A stretch of 64,000 bases of DNA from Progne subis subis. Its lineage: Eukaryota; Chordata; Aves; Passeriformes; Hirundinidae. The DNA lies in NCBI GenBank assembly GCA_022316685.1, contig JAKJHU010000155.1:186001-250000 (forward strand), written 5' to 3'. Below the pieces are notes generated by a model. That model made no database searches. It was not told where the DNA came from and saw only the letters and a list, made by a program, of their open reading frames with translations. The translations under genes were made by a program, and so were the position numbers. Below, piece after piece: positions 13,901-25,189 of the stretch. Each line of letters opens with the position of its first letter. Within the stretch, counting starts at the first letter, position 1.

Positions 13901-16900
13901 CACCTGCAGCCACATTTGTTGGGTAGGTTTGGTACCAGATTCACCAAGGAAAACAGATTTACTGCTGAAATTGCAGCTTCAATCCGGTAACACAAAAAAA
14001 GGTACACTCATAGCCCTTCACACATATTGGCATCACAGCTTTTCTGCGAGGGCAGCCCCACAGATTGACAATTAATGGTGTGAGGCAGCAGATCTCCCAC
14101 ACAAACATGCTTTGAGCTCCAACAAAGTTCTGAAATCACTGGGCAGGGATTATGCAGCCAGAGTATACAGTGACAGCCACCTTCCTGACCACTGATACAC
14201 TACCTTCTACCCTCCGTGGCAGTGAGAAATTCATATGCCAATATATGTTAGGCCCCCATTTTCTTATCCCAAAAGAAAGCAAGGCAGTTACTGTGTAAAA
14301 TGTGAATGCTGATGAACCTCATAGCCATAGCTTTGCATATTGACCACAAAGAAGAGACCAGTATTTCAGACTGGGCAGCAGAACAAGGGAGGATGACCTT
14401 GCCAGAGCTGACAAGAGCCCTGCTCTTCCCACACAGCCACTGTTTTCCACTATGAACTGCCATCTCCAGAGACCTCCTTTAGACTATCATTAATTACCTG
14501 CCTTAGTTTTGCAATTCAGTCTGTGCTAAAATGCAAGGCCAAGACTATGTCACATCTAGTCTGCCTCAACCCCCAAGAAAATGGAAGCAGCACCTTTGCC
14601 ATGTAAGAACTGGCAGGAGAACAGAAACTCTCAACATAACAGAAACTTGGGATAGTTCCTTAACAGCCCTCAAGCAGGAGCTTGTGTTTCCTCCAAATGC
14701 TATGTGATGTGAGCAAGGAAAAAAACACACTTTGCAGAAGTGGATTGTGCAGTGAAATCAAACCTCCTCTCTTTCAGCTTCTGGCCATGTGTAACGAATT
14801 TCACTGCTACAGTGCTCACAAAAAGAGGCACTCAGAATCAAGAAGAACAAAACCACGCAGAGACCTCTCCAGAGCCTGCATAAAACACTCCATAAAGACA
14901 CATTTTAAGGCAGGTCTGAAAAGACCTGCAGAGCACCAACATCTTCCTTCAGAAAAGCATCGAGTCCCAGAACCAAAAGAATGCTTCCTTAAACTAAAAT
15001 GCTGTGATTCCTAGCAATACTCTCGTTCTGAGTACTCCCTCAGGACTGTGGCCTGGATGCCTTTTTCTGTCATCTTTGCGTAACACATCATCACATGGGA
15101 CAGAAGTAACATGTCCGCTCCTTTCCCATGGACAGCCTCTTCCTGCAAGATCCCAGTCCCCAGAAGAGACAGGAGCAGAGGGCACAAAGGAGAGTCTCCA
15201 TGAAACTGCTGCACTATTTTTAAGTGAAAAACAAACCCCTGAAAACTTGTTTTCCTAACAAATTCTGCAAAATGTTTTTCAGTACTTTCCTCTCTTAGGT
15301 CAGATAGCTTCAAATCCAGCATGCCTTGGACTGAATCAGAAATTAAGGTCAGCTAGAAAATGAGTGGGCTAACTTTTTGTCATCAAAACTGGGCTTTTAT
15401 TAAGTTATTTACATCATGCACACATCCAGCAAGAAGCAATTACTTTTTTGACCACACAGGATAACACTGGGATGATGGAGTTCAGCCCGAGGATGGGAAC
15501 CAGCCTTCTGTTGTTGTCTCAAAATAGCATCATCATCCCAGAACATATTTCAGGGCAGGCAGGAACAGAGTTAGCCACAAACTTCCTTCTCTGAAGTGCA
15601 GAACAGGGAAGGACATGGGACAGAAAGCTAATGAATCAATAGAATAGATAAAACTATCCTTGATCTGCTGCCATTTGCAAACATGTACAAGAGAACTAGG
15701 GTAATTTTGTTTCAGGTTCAGCATAGCGTTCATTGCACCTGGAGCTGCTGAAAAACACAATTTGTCAGTAGAGCCAGATCTGAACAGTTTCATATTAATC
15801 CTACAGTGAGATTTTTATTCTGCAGGCTACCTCTAACAGGATTTTTCCAGACTTTCCCAGATGTTTGCCTGCAACAAAAATCCAGAGAACACTACCCTGT
15901 CTGATACTCTGAACAGTTAAAATTATCAATTACTGACAAAAAAAAACATTAACAGCTTCACCCTGGAACCAAGATTCCCAAGTCAGATCCCTTTGATCAA
16001 GTTCATAAATTCTCCTTTCAGGAGATGAGAAACCAGCAAGTCTCAAACTTATTATGGCAGCAAATCTCCTCTCTCTGGAGCTGTGCTCCAAGCTCTCCCA
16101 GTGCCAAGAGCGGCATCACGCCACACACCGTGACTGGGACCATCACACGCTCTCACACACATCAGCTACTGGTGAAAACTGGCCAGCAAGAGCCACGAAC
16201 AGAGGCTTCTCTGAGCACTTTCCTCACTACACAGAGACACTGCAGAGACACAGAGCTCACTAGGAATACAAATTTAAACCACAACAGGAAAGAGTTCAGA
16301 ATGCAGGCACAACTCCCAGTGAGCCACTATCCCACCCCGGAATCTTTTCAGGAAGCGGGCTAATTCTTCTTTTGCTATCCTAGACTGAGAGTCAAATGGC
16401 TACGTTCCAAAAGCCACTGACACACACCTCCACTGGAGTGATACTCCATTCAGAGAGCTTGTCAAAGAAAAAGTCATGTTACCTTGGAAGAGAAATCCCA
16501 GAGAAAGAGTGCTGTTTATGTTAGGAGGCAGCAGACAAAGTACATCTTCGGTTTGGGCTGACATTCCAGTCTTATCAATGTCTCTGATCTAAACTCTCCT
16601 AAGCAACTGAGTCTGAAGCTTAGCCTGAGGACTGTATCATTTAACTCACCCTTTCCCAGAGTCCTCAAACACCAGTTACCTCTGCCATTCGAATTCCAAA
16701 TATTCTGGCTATTACCACTGAAGCGTTGGAGTCCACACATCTGTCACTTTACGGTTTCAGCAGCAAGACACCAGGGTGCAGATCTCTATATACACAGTCC
16801 TGAAACTCCAGCCCCTAGAAAAGCAGCTTAGTAACGCATTTGCAAATGAAAACATTTCTGCGAAATCTGTAAGGCATAATGGCCCAAATGTCAAACACCT

Positions 16901-18949
16901 GGCCTGTCAAACTGAGCAGGAGACAATAAACAATGTTTTGAGTCTGCCATTATCATTTTGTTCCACAAAAGGGGCTACATGAGAGATCAGGAAAAAGAAA
17001 GCTCATTTGAGAAAACTGCCCAGAAAAGAATGATATCAAGACAACTCTTACCAAAGTAAGTGCCTGAGACTTTTTCTTTTGCTGTCAAACTCTGCTGCAG
17101 AACAACCCTGAATCAAGAGAACTCCAGCTTGGGCCTCTGCTTCCTTGAAAATTCACATGTGGGGGAGGGACCAAGGTACAGAGAGATGGCAGCAGGAGGG
17201 GTAGGAGGTGGCTATAGTCAAGCAGGAAGCATGAATCAAGTCACAAGTTGAAGAAGCACTTCTTTTTTAAAAACAAGGAACGCAAGACAAGCTGGCCTTA
17301 CCCTTCACTCTGGCTCACCACAGCAACCTGGAGAATACCCCCAAAACTCTTTCTTACAGAGGTCACAGTTGTATATCACCAAGGGTTAATGTAAATAAAA
17401 TAATACGGACAAGAAAACACAAAGAAAATCCAAATGCTTGTGACCCTGAATGAACAGGTCTTTCCTTGCAGTGGAACACAGGCCAATTCCCCCTATTTCA
17501 GACTTCTGTACATGTTATTTCTGGACAGAATGGCAAGCTGGCCATTCAGATATGAGTGATGCTACCTACTGTGGATTATTCAGTCAGTTGAGGACCTTAC
17601 AACTGTATTGCTTAACTAGGTAATTTCTGTGGCATTATCAAGCAAAAACCACTTTTGTTCTCGGGATGTAGTAAAGGGCTATATCTAAAACAATTCAGCA
17701 AAAGGAACTCAGTCCTGATAATGATATAATCAAGTCAGCAATAGCCAAGAAGTAACCCAAGTTTAGCTGAAGTCAATGGAAAATTACACGTATCACAAAC
17801 ATTCAAGAAGTCTGGTGTTCATTCTGTGCCAATTGGGTTTGGCAAACAGCAGATGCCCCCCAAGCCCTATTAGAAAAGCCCTTCCCCAGCCCAGCTGCAA
17901 AGACATCAAAGAAGAAAACAGAAAGGTTCCCACCTGCTACTTCCACAATGTGGTGCCTGGCGATATCATAGTAGGGATCATCCCACTGCAGGTGAGTGAC
18001 GGGCTCAGGGGAGCCTTTGGAGTCGTCTGCACAAGCACAAGAAACAAGCAATCAGAAAGAGGGATCTGGAGCACACTGGCAAGTCCAAAGAGATAGAGGT
18101 ATAAGAACATATGGCACTTCTACATGGGAGGGACTAAGGTATGCAACTGTACACCTTGAAAACCTACTTCTGAAATTCTGAGTGGACAAGAGCAGCAATG
18201 ACTTCAGAAGAGTCCTGTCAGTCCTACAAGATCCTTATGTGTCCCTCAGAGTGTACACCCTCTCAAACAATTGTTCAGATGTATCACAAATATTCACAAA
18301 GACAAAACCCAAGAACATCATCACGGCTTTTTTGGAAACGAGGATCTTAACACAGTCCTTTGATGGAGGGTCATCCTGTATGTCCTTGAGCTAATTTTCC
18401 TGACCTCTTTGTTCATAGTTCACAGCACAGCATTTCAGAGCAAGAGCTCTGGTCTCTAGCCCCACCTCCCAGATGGAAGTTTGAGACCATTCCAGTCGAG
18501 AAGGCAACTCTCCTGCAAGAGACCACAATGGAGGATACTCGAGGATTTACAGTACATCTCTACTGTCAGCACCAAAATGTAGCCAGGCACAGGACTGAGA
18601 AGAGCATATCTACAGCAGCTGGCTCTGTACTTTTTCGTGCTGTTCAATACTGAGGCTGATTCACTTGGGTGTGGTGCAAGTTTAATGTGCCTATAAAGCT
18701 TCTAAATGGAGCTGGGGCTCTCTGGATACGTAGATATGACCACAGTGCTGCAGGACAAAAAACTGCTTTTTGGCCAAAAACAAAAGATTTCAAACAAGCA
18801 GGATACTTACCTGACTTGGGAAAAGCAGGGACTTCATCTGCTGGCCAGTTCTTATCATCTATGGAGGCCAGTTTGAGCTGGCTGAGGGACTGGTTGGTAT
18901 CATCCAAGTTCAGGTCATCCTGAAGCTCCGAGAGTGGGTCTGTAGCCAT
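1759..18949 (-). CDS. ARHGAP1: Rho GTPase-activating protein 1 (p50RhoGAP), complete coding region in 12 exons
   Basis: Accelerates GTP hydrolysis by Cdc42 and other Rho GTPases in the cytoplasm and on endosomal membranes. The spliced reading frame is 1,314 nt (437 residues plus stop; human about 439). All junctions are GT-AG and phase-consistent. Coding exons, 5' to 3' on the minus strand: 18949-18811, 18026-17934, 7595-7508, 7267-7136, 6646-6560, 5948-5850, 5146-5039, 3827-3751, 3346-3269, 2719-2591, 2439-2336, 1938-1759. Residues about 60-215 form the Sec14/CRAL-TRIO-like (BCH) lipid-binding domain, about 225-240 a proline-rich stretch ([10 protein letters not shown]), and about 245-430 the RhoGAP domain with the arginine finger in GIFRRSANT (residue about 283). 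Start chosen at the ATG in ACCATGG (18,949), a strong Kozak context; protein begins [10 protein letters not shown]. Nothing is disrupted. Confidence 0.97.
2336..2439 (-). CDS. ARHGAP1: ARHGAP1 coding exon 11 (residues 344-378)
   Basis: Encodes [20 protein letters not shown] and [14 protein letters not shown], helices of the RhoGAP domain. Donor CAG|GTGAGT. Confidence 0.95.
2591..2719 (-). CDS. ARHGAP1: ARHGAP1 coding exon 10 (residues 301-344)
   Basis: Encodes the [20 protein letters not shown] block that packs against the GTPase; the Lys of [12 protein letters not shown] is the conserved RhoGAP lysine. Confidence 0.96.
3269..3346 (-). CDS. ARHGAP1: ARHGAP1 coding exon 9 (residues 275-301), arginine finger
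   Basis: Encodes [20 protein letters not shown] and QQKYNM. The first Arg of FRR is the catalytic arginine finger of RhoGAPs. Confidence 0.96.
3751..3827 (-). CDS. ARHGAP1: ARHGAP1 coding exon 8 (residues 249-275)
   Basis: Encodes [20 protein letters not shown] and DHLLEY, the first helix of the RhoGAP domain. Confidence 0.92.
5039..5146 (-). CDS. ARHGAP1: ARHGAP1 coding exon 7 (residues 213-249)
   Basis: Encodes the interdomain linker with the SH3-ligand-like proline stretch [19 protein letters not shown]. Confidence 0.95.
5850..5948 (-). CDS. ARHGAP1: ARHGAP1 coding exon 6 (residues 180-213)
   Basis: Encodes [20 protein letters not shown] and [13 protein letters not shown], the end of the Sec14-like domain. 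Confidence 0.96.
6560..6646 (-). CDS. ARHGAP1: ARHGAP1 coding exon 5 (residues 151-180)
   Basis: Encodes [20 protein letters not shown] and LILFKPLI, a hydrophobic part of the Sec14-like fold. Too short to show up as a separate long reading frame. Confidence 0.95.
7136..7267 (-). CDS. ARHGAP1: ARHGAP1 coding exon 4 (residues 107-151)
   Basis: Encodes [20 protein letters not shown] and then [20 protein letters not shown], the core of the Sec14-like domain. Confidence 0.96.
7508..7595 (-). CDS. ARHGAP1: ARHGAP1 coding exon 3 (residues 78-107)
   Basis: Encodes [20 protein letters not shown] and then [10 protein letters not shown], Sec14-like domain. It follows a 10.3-kb intron, the largest in the gene. 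Confidence 0.94.
7596..17933 (-). other. ARHGAP1 intron between coding exons 2 and 3 (10.3 kb)
   Basis: Long intron splitting the Sec14-like domain. No coding exon of a recognised family, RNA gene or clear transposon was found. It contains an AT-rich cluster of homeodomain-type TAATT sites at 13,129-13,285, reported separately. Confidence 0.6.
13129..13142. promoter_or_regulatory. Palindromic homeodomain-type site, possible intronic element
   Basis: TTAATTGCAATTAA is a perfect 14-nt palindrome. It is followed within 150 nt by several more TAATT or AATTA motifs (13,245-13,285). The layout resembles a dimeric homeodomain site, but AT-rich introns produce such matches by chance. Confidence 0.25.
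17934..18026 (-). CDS. ARHGAP1: ARHGAP1 coding exon 2 (residues 47-77)
   Basis: Encodes [20 protein letters not shown], the start of the Sec14-like domain. Acceptor GTGCAG|AC and donor GCAG|GTGGGA join in frame with both neighbours. Confidence 0.95.
18811..18949 (-). CDS. ARHGAP1: ARHGAP1 coding exon 1 (residues 1-46)
   Basis: Encodes the acidic N-terminus with the conserved stretch [12 protein letters not shown]. Donor is CAG|GTAAGT. The same exon probably extends upstream as 5' UTR to an acceptor at about 18,982 (TTCTAG) or 18,994 (TTGCAG), so a separate non-coding first exon is needed. Confidence 0.95.
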
Positions 18950-21900
18950 GGTCCCCAAATATTGCCGTTTATTTTGCAGTGCCTAGAACAGGGACTGCAA
19001 AGATTGTTAGGTGAGACACAGAGATCACGCATCTACCTCCCCACAGAGGAGCTTGCTCTTCTCACCGATTTTCCCCCAGTGCTCCCTTATCTTCACTTAT
19101 CCAGAGATTGTTTCCCCTCCCCCTTAATACAAGCAGGAACTCCTCCTCCTCGCCTGAGGCACGACATCAGATGTCAGATTCTTTCATGCCAGTTGCTATC
19201 CAAAGGCCATCAAGAGCTGTACCAACCCTCTCAAGGAGTCTCTGCTTGACCACCGTTCTGGACAGAACAGCTTTTCTCTCCTGAATAGAAGCAGCACCAG
19301 GACTCTGCAGAAGACGACAGGCTGCACCAGCCCCTGCCTGATACACTCCCTGGATGGCTCTGAGCTCCCCCTCCCTCCCAACGGCTGGCACAAAGCCCGG
19401 CTGTTTCCACAGTTGGCCCAGTGCTGGAAGCTTTCCCGAGAATCACCCCCCCTCCTTCTCCCCACAATGGAGAACCAGAGCTCTCAACAACACTGAAGTG
19501 GGTGCTTCAGCGTGCTGGGATCTGAACAGAGAAGTGAACAGCTCCTTAAAACTGGATTTTTTAGGCTGAGCTAGTAAAACAGGGAGAACAATACACGTAC
19601 AATCCTCATCTCCTTTCAGCATCACCTGGTAAATCCTTTCTCCTACATAACAGCTAGCAGCAAGGAATCATCTCTTTCATTTAAAGCCATACTGCCTGAA
19701 AGAGCATTTTTCACCAAGCATGCCATAAGGAGACCAAAGAATTAAGCGGGTCCAAGAAACAGACAGGTCAGTGCATTTGCTGTTGTTTGCAAATATTCCT
19801 CACTCTCATCTGAAGCAGAAGGTACATTAAAGCTGGGGCTGAGCTAACACAGCATAAAGGACCTTCTAAAGAGTACCAACTCTTAGGGCCAGTCCTTGGG
19901 AAGCAGCTGTTATCCTCTGCATTCAGTCTCCTGGAAGTAAGCAAGGAAACATTAAAAAGGACAACTATGTAGATCTGGATTGCTCACACAGACCACACGG
20001 ACAGTAATTCAGTGATCAGCAGGCAGCAAGCCAAGAAGAACTGTAGAAAAACAGTGACACCTTGCATCAGCAAGAGTCTCTATAACACTGTTTCACAGAG
20101 ATGGATTGTGCTTATTTTGCTTTATGAGGAGAGCAAAGGGTTCAAAGATGATCTGAGGAAGCACAACAACTCAGTGTGGAAAGTATATTCACAGTAAAGC
20201 TATTCCCTTTAGCAGAATGGAGAGAGGGCAATAATGCTTTGTATCTTCCATCCCTAAAACTTGAATGTGTATATTCATCCAGAGAAAACAATGAAACGCT
20301 TACTCAGACTGAGTGCAGAGGACAAAACCTGTGAGAGATTGAGCTCTGGAAGATGTCACATCCATGCTCAGGTCTACACTTGCCACCAAGCTTGGGAATG
20401 CATTTTGAGAGCACAGGAAACTGGATATTCAGTGGTTTCCCTCTCCCTTTCGACCATTCCAAACTTATTATTTATTTCCTGTCCTCCCTCATCTGCTACT
20501 CGCCAGTTTACAACCAGTTTTCACCTCTCTGGGGCTCCCAAAGGACTGGAAGCTATTGCTAATCAAATGCAGTGTTTCCCAAAATACAAAAGAGCATGAT
20601 ATATACAGGCAGCAGGATGTCAAGACAGCACATCAGACACACAGGGTCCCACCACTGCAGCCATGCAAAGATCCAAGCAAAACTATTCTCTGCTCTCTGG
20701 TGAGGGCTGCCAGAGCTGCCTGACCTCCTCTGATCTCAACAGGGCAAGGAGCAAGAAATCAGGTTCCCTAGCACCGTGAGCTCATGCTGGAAACACGAAG
20801 CAGCAGAGCCAAGGGACAAGGACTCCCCACCCCTAGCAGCTGATCCGATTTCTATGGTAACAGCAGGCACTGACTCCTATGACTCAGCCAGCTTAAAGCA
20901 TTTCCCACAAGGGCTCAGCAGCCCCAAAAGCCAGTGCTCCATGCTAAGGAAGCATCATTTGGCTTCCCAGGGCAGCTCTCAGGGACTTCCTGGCCCCAGT
21001 GGGGACAGAGGACCCACATTCGACTGCTGCCATCCACTGAGATTCCTTTCATGGTACATCCTTGGGGATGCCCAGTAGCAACCACTTCCCCAAAGCGGGG
21101 TCCAGAAATGCTTGGGGACCAAATCCAAATCCCCCCAGAGCAGTGATGGTACCGCCACAGGGCCAGCAAGACACCAAGTGTCCTCACTTGTCCCCACACA
21201 GATCACCACTTGCCTTCATGGTCAACCTGCAGCACTTGCCCAGAAGAGCAGGTCCCTAGAAGCAGGTTACTAGACAGCACTGGGGGATTTCCCCTGAGGC
21301 GTACAACTAATCTTAGCGTGGCACCATGTGGAAGAAGGAAGCTGTTAGTAGGATCCACACTGCAAGAAGAGCCCAGCAGACAGTGCTCTGGTCTCACTCC
21401 TTGGGAAATCAAATAAGACTCTCCAAATACCTTCATGTGGTTTTCACAGCCAGCCCCACTCGCTGGCTGTAGGCTACTGCTCCATGGTGTTAATGGAAGC
21501 AGCATCCAGAGAAGGAGACCTCTTAGACTTCATGTGCTTCTTGTGACCCAGACTGTAGTACCCAGAGAGCCCCAGAAGGTTTTGCAGAATTTCCTCCAGC
21601 CCTTTCCCAACATGCAAAAGGCAAAAGCACGGGTCTCACATCAGATAGCTATACAGCAATTTAGGACATGCAATCCTCTAAATGCTTGGGAATTAATAGG
21701 CTCTGAGAAGGAGAGAAACAGGAGTTAAGATGCAAGACACAAATTGAGGATTTTCATATAAGGATACACATTTCACTTTCCAAGAGTGTATCTGCATGAG
21801 ATGCTTCCCTGTGTACTCAAAAATGATCCCTAAGGGTCTGCCATTAAATGGAAACTCCATATGTATCATGATGATATAGTTGTTAAAATGGGTAAAGTGT

Positions 21901-23302
21901 TTGTTAAAAACATTTCATGTTTCTTAACAATAAAAGAGCATTTCAACAGATTTAACTCAGTTTTAATACTGCACCTGTTTTACATAAATGTCATGAAAAG
22001 ATGCAAGTGGTACATTCCATATAGCAAATAATAAGATAAGAAAAATTACATATCTAGATTTAAAAACCAAAAATTCTAGCCAAACACTTAAAAACTAAAG
22101 AATCACACATGGTAGCAGAAGCATTTACTGCCAGGCTCTGAAGAGCCAACAGTTATGTTTTTCGCAGGTATTTAAGTATGTTTTCTGCAACTACACTGCA
22201 CCTGAACACTTGCTGTGTAATAAAAATTTACATTCCTGGATAAGAGAGACATGTGATGGAAACCAGCACATTCTGCTAAAGAAGAGAACTCCAACCATTA
22301 AAATACAATTTTCACACAAATTCTGAGCTGAAGATTCTTTATATAAGATCCAGAACTTACCCAGGGAAGACTATTCACTTATATCCAGGAAATCTCGGTA
22401 GCTGCTGTTCATGCAAACTATTTTTTTCTGCAATTTCAGTTTCACTACTTTTCTACCTCTTACCTCTAAGCTACACCTGCTTGGTAGTTTCCTTTCCCTG
22501 TTTCTCTTCTACATGTACTATTAGTTCAGAAGTGAATTACACTTCAAAATACGTCCATGCATATATTACCACACCCTGGAGATGTACATACAATAAAGAT
22601 TTACAGAAGCAAAGTGGCCTCTTCTTCCATGCACGATGAACAAGCAATGGTCAAATACAACACAGCCCCAGTTCTGGGATTATTTTTCTGACTCTGCTGC
22701 CATCCACACCTCCTCCCAGTTCCGGCTTGTTTGCACAAATGCCTCTTTTCCTGTACACATCAATGAAGACTCTGCACTTTGCTATAGGGCAACAAGCACA
22801 TTGCAAGAAAAGGGAGCAGTTACTCAGCAGCAGACCTTCAGAGCACTCACACGCATGAATGAGTTACAGAACCAAGACTCACCCACAAAGCCCACCCCGT
22901 GTCTTCCCTCACACCAAGACTTATGATAACACTGAAAGCATCACTACCCTGGTACTACCCTGAAAGAACCTAGAGGTCAAGGGCCAAACCTTGTCATGGC
23001 TCACCACGACCAGCAAACTCAGGACACACATACTATTGCTCAGGGAAGCTCTATGGTCCTTCATTATTCCAATAGCTTTTTAATGGAGCAGCCTTCCTTC
23101 CCCAGTCATCTGAATCCGTTTGCTGAAGGCCACCCCCACTCCCGCTGGAAATCCACCCTAGCGAGCAGTCAACCTCCCCGTACTGGTTTGTCTGTAGAGG
23201 CTGAGGGCAAAAGTGCTGAACTCTCCGAGTGTTCCTTCCGGAGCTGCTGCACACAGTTCAGAGGCTGCTCTCGGCGCCGTGCAGGACCGAGCCGGAACTC
23301 AC
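18950..23302 (-). other. ARHGAP1 first intron (5' UTR intron)
   Basis: Stretch between the exon carrying the start codon and the probable non-coding first exon. No coding homology or clear repeat was recognised. The exact boundaries depend on which acceptor (about 18,982 or 18,994) and which donor in the CpG island are used. Confidence 0.5.
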
Positions 23303-24320
23303 CTGTGAGGGAGGCCCTGGGGCCCACACAGCCCTGCACGGGCTGCACCCCTCCTTCTCCTCCCCATCACCCCCTCCACCAGACATCCCTTCTCTCCCAT
23401 TCCGTTCCACTCATTTCCTGTGAGACCTCTGAGCGAACCTCGAGATTGCTTACGAGACTCACAGATTTACTATTTACACTGTTAAAACAACGGTCCCCTA
23501 GAACACGCCAATTGCTGGACAAGTACCAGCCCCTGCTGCGGGGCACCGGGGTTAGTGGCAGCCAGCCCCGGCCCCGCTGCAGCCGCCGAGTTCGGGAGCA
23601 TCTAGAAGCAGGCCCGGCAGAGCCGTTCCGACGGTACCTGCACCGCCAGCACCCATCAGCGGTGACCAGGACACCGCGCGCTGCCGGCCCGGCTCTCCCC
23701 GCCCGGCTGCCCGCGGCGCTTCCCCAGCCGTGCTCTTCCCTCCAGGCGCGCACCGCGGGCGAACCGCGCCGCTCCCTCACACAGGGAGAGCCCGGCAACA
23801 CCCGGGCGGAGCGCTCGGGGCTCCGGGCCCAGCCCCGGCCCGCTCAGCCTCAGCCCCAGCCCCGCCGGCGGGCCGCGCCCCCACCCCAGCAGCACCGGGA
23901 CAGGCCGCCGGGCTCCGCTGCTGCAGGGAGGGCTCGGCCGCGCTACCCCGGCCTCCTCACGTCGCCCCGCCGGTGCCGGTACCTGCCCCTGCCGCCGCCC
24001 GACTTGTAACCACCGCCCGCCGGAAGCGCGGCCTCGGCGCTCGGGGAACGCGCCGCGCCCCGCCCCGCCCACCGCCAGCCGCCGTCCGGGCGCGTCCGCC
24101 GCTCCCTCGCGGGGTTCCGCCGGCACGGAGCGGCCGAGGCCGAGGGGGCCCGAGCCACCCCCGCGGGCGGAGCCTCTCGTAGGTGCGTGCTGAGGCCCGG
24201 AGTGGGTGGGATGAGCGGCCCGGCCTTCCCGAGCGTCGGGTTTGCGCCTTCAGCTGCCCCCGGCACGTGTGAGCCCTGCAGCCCCTGCGGGACGGCGGTC
24301 CGGACCGTGCGTCCCTTGTA
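23270..24320. promoter_or_regulatory. CpG island, ancestral bidirectional promoter of ARHGAP1 and ZNF408
   Basis: A block rich in G, C and CpG stands out from the AT-richer flanks. It holds GC boxes (CCCCGCCC near 24,060) and an ETS-type site CCGGAAG at 24,020-24,026. ARHGAP1 points left and the ZNF408 remnant points right, as in the human head-to-head arrangement. The long open frame across this block on the plus strand is a by-product of GC content. Confidence 0.8.
23303..24010 (-). promoter_or_regulatory. ARHGAP1: Probable ARHGAP1 non-coding first exon and promoter
   Basis: On the minus strand, CACAG|GTGAGT at 23,303 is a perfect donor and could end a non-coding first exon. Other donors of the form CAG|GTACCG occur near 23,637 and 23,983. 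The transcription start would then lie in the GC-rich stretch at 23.5-24.0 kb. The exon's 5' limit cannot be seen from sequence. Confidence 0.4.
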
Positions 24321-24634
24321 GGAGCTACGGGCCGAGAAAAGAGCGTGTCGCCCTAGTTTCATGCCAGTCGTGACGATTCGTCCTAGAAATACCGCTCCTG
24401 AAACAATAAGAATGCTGCACGGGTACTGTCTGTGGCGAGAAATCAGAGATTCGTCCCTCTTCCCCGGTTTAAAACCGAAAAAGAACGTAAAAGTCATGGT
24501 TCTCATGGCAGAGCCCCAAGATTACTGCATAGCAGAGTATCCGTCTCCAGTGTTCATCTTCCTCTTACACAGCCGCAATCACGTTATGTAACAGCCAGCG
24601 TTAATTCATCCATCATGTCTTTGTGTTTGTGCAG

Positions 24635-24853
24635 GGGATCCCGAGGTCTCCAAGGCGGTAGCTGATGAAACCGCAGTCCTCAATGACCCTGTTAGCAGGC
24701 TGTCCACCAAATATTTCCACAGACTGCAAGAAGCTTCCAAGCATGAGTCATGGCAAATCAGGGAGCTGGGGACTGAGAATCAGCATATCGAGCCCATCTC
24801 AACCATGTTAAAAGCAGTGGCAGGTGCAAAGAAGAATTGGATAAGGGTGTAGA
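24635..24853 (+). pseudogene. Possible 5' exon fossil of the ZNF408 remnant
   Basis: A splice acceptor-like TTTGTGCAG at 24,634 is followed by about 72 open codons on the plus strand, ending in TAG. The translation is not recognised as a known domain. It lies between the CpG island and the finger array, where upstream coding exons would be expected. This is inference from position only. Confidence 0.2.
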
Positions 24854-25189
24854 TCCCAGATCTGCAGCAGAAAAAATTGGAAATGGGACAGCAGGCATCA
24901 AGTCCTGGAGACCTGGATCTGTTGTCTCCCTCAAGTAGAGTTTGATTCAGTGCTCCCTTGGCTGGAAAGCCATGCAAGGTGCATGCTCTGGTCAGCCCAC
25001 TCCAGAAGCTCCTGCAGGACTCCGATGGCAGGACAACTGGACAGAAGCCCCAGAAGCCCAGTCCTACAGAAGGAGAGATGTAGAGATATGTGAGAAGGAA
25101 AGCAAAGCTTCCAAAAACTTCAGACTGGCATTCCCAGAGGATGGGGGGAAGGGCTTACTGGAGGGGCCTGAGTGGCAGGAGTATAGAGC

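Noticed and set aside
15011..15322. 103-codon open frame on the minus strand in the ARHGAP1 intron, with an acceptor-like TTGCAG inside
   Set aside because: No recognised homology, no matching donor and no support for an extra ARHGAP1 exon at this position in the family. Open frames of this size are expected by chance.
18947..18958. Possible ARHGAP1 start upstream of the ATG at 18,949
   Set aside because: The in-frame codon at 18,956-18,958 is ATT, not ATG. The ATG at 18,949 has a strong Kozak context and fits the family N-terminus.
22996..24009. 337-codon open frame on the plus strand
   Set aside because: It spans the CpG island, is rich in Arg, Pro and Ala and has no recognised domain. 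GC-rich DNA lacks stop codons by chance.
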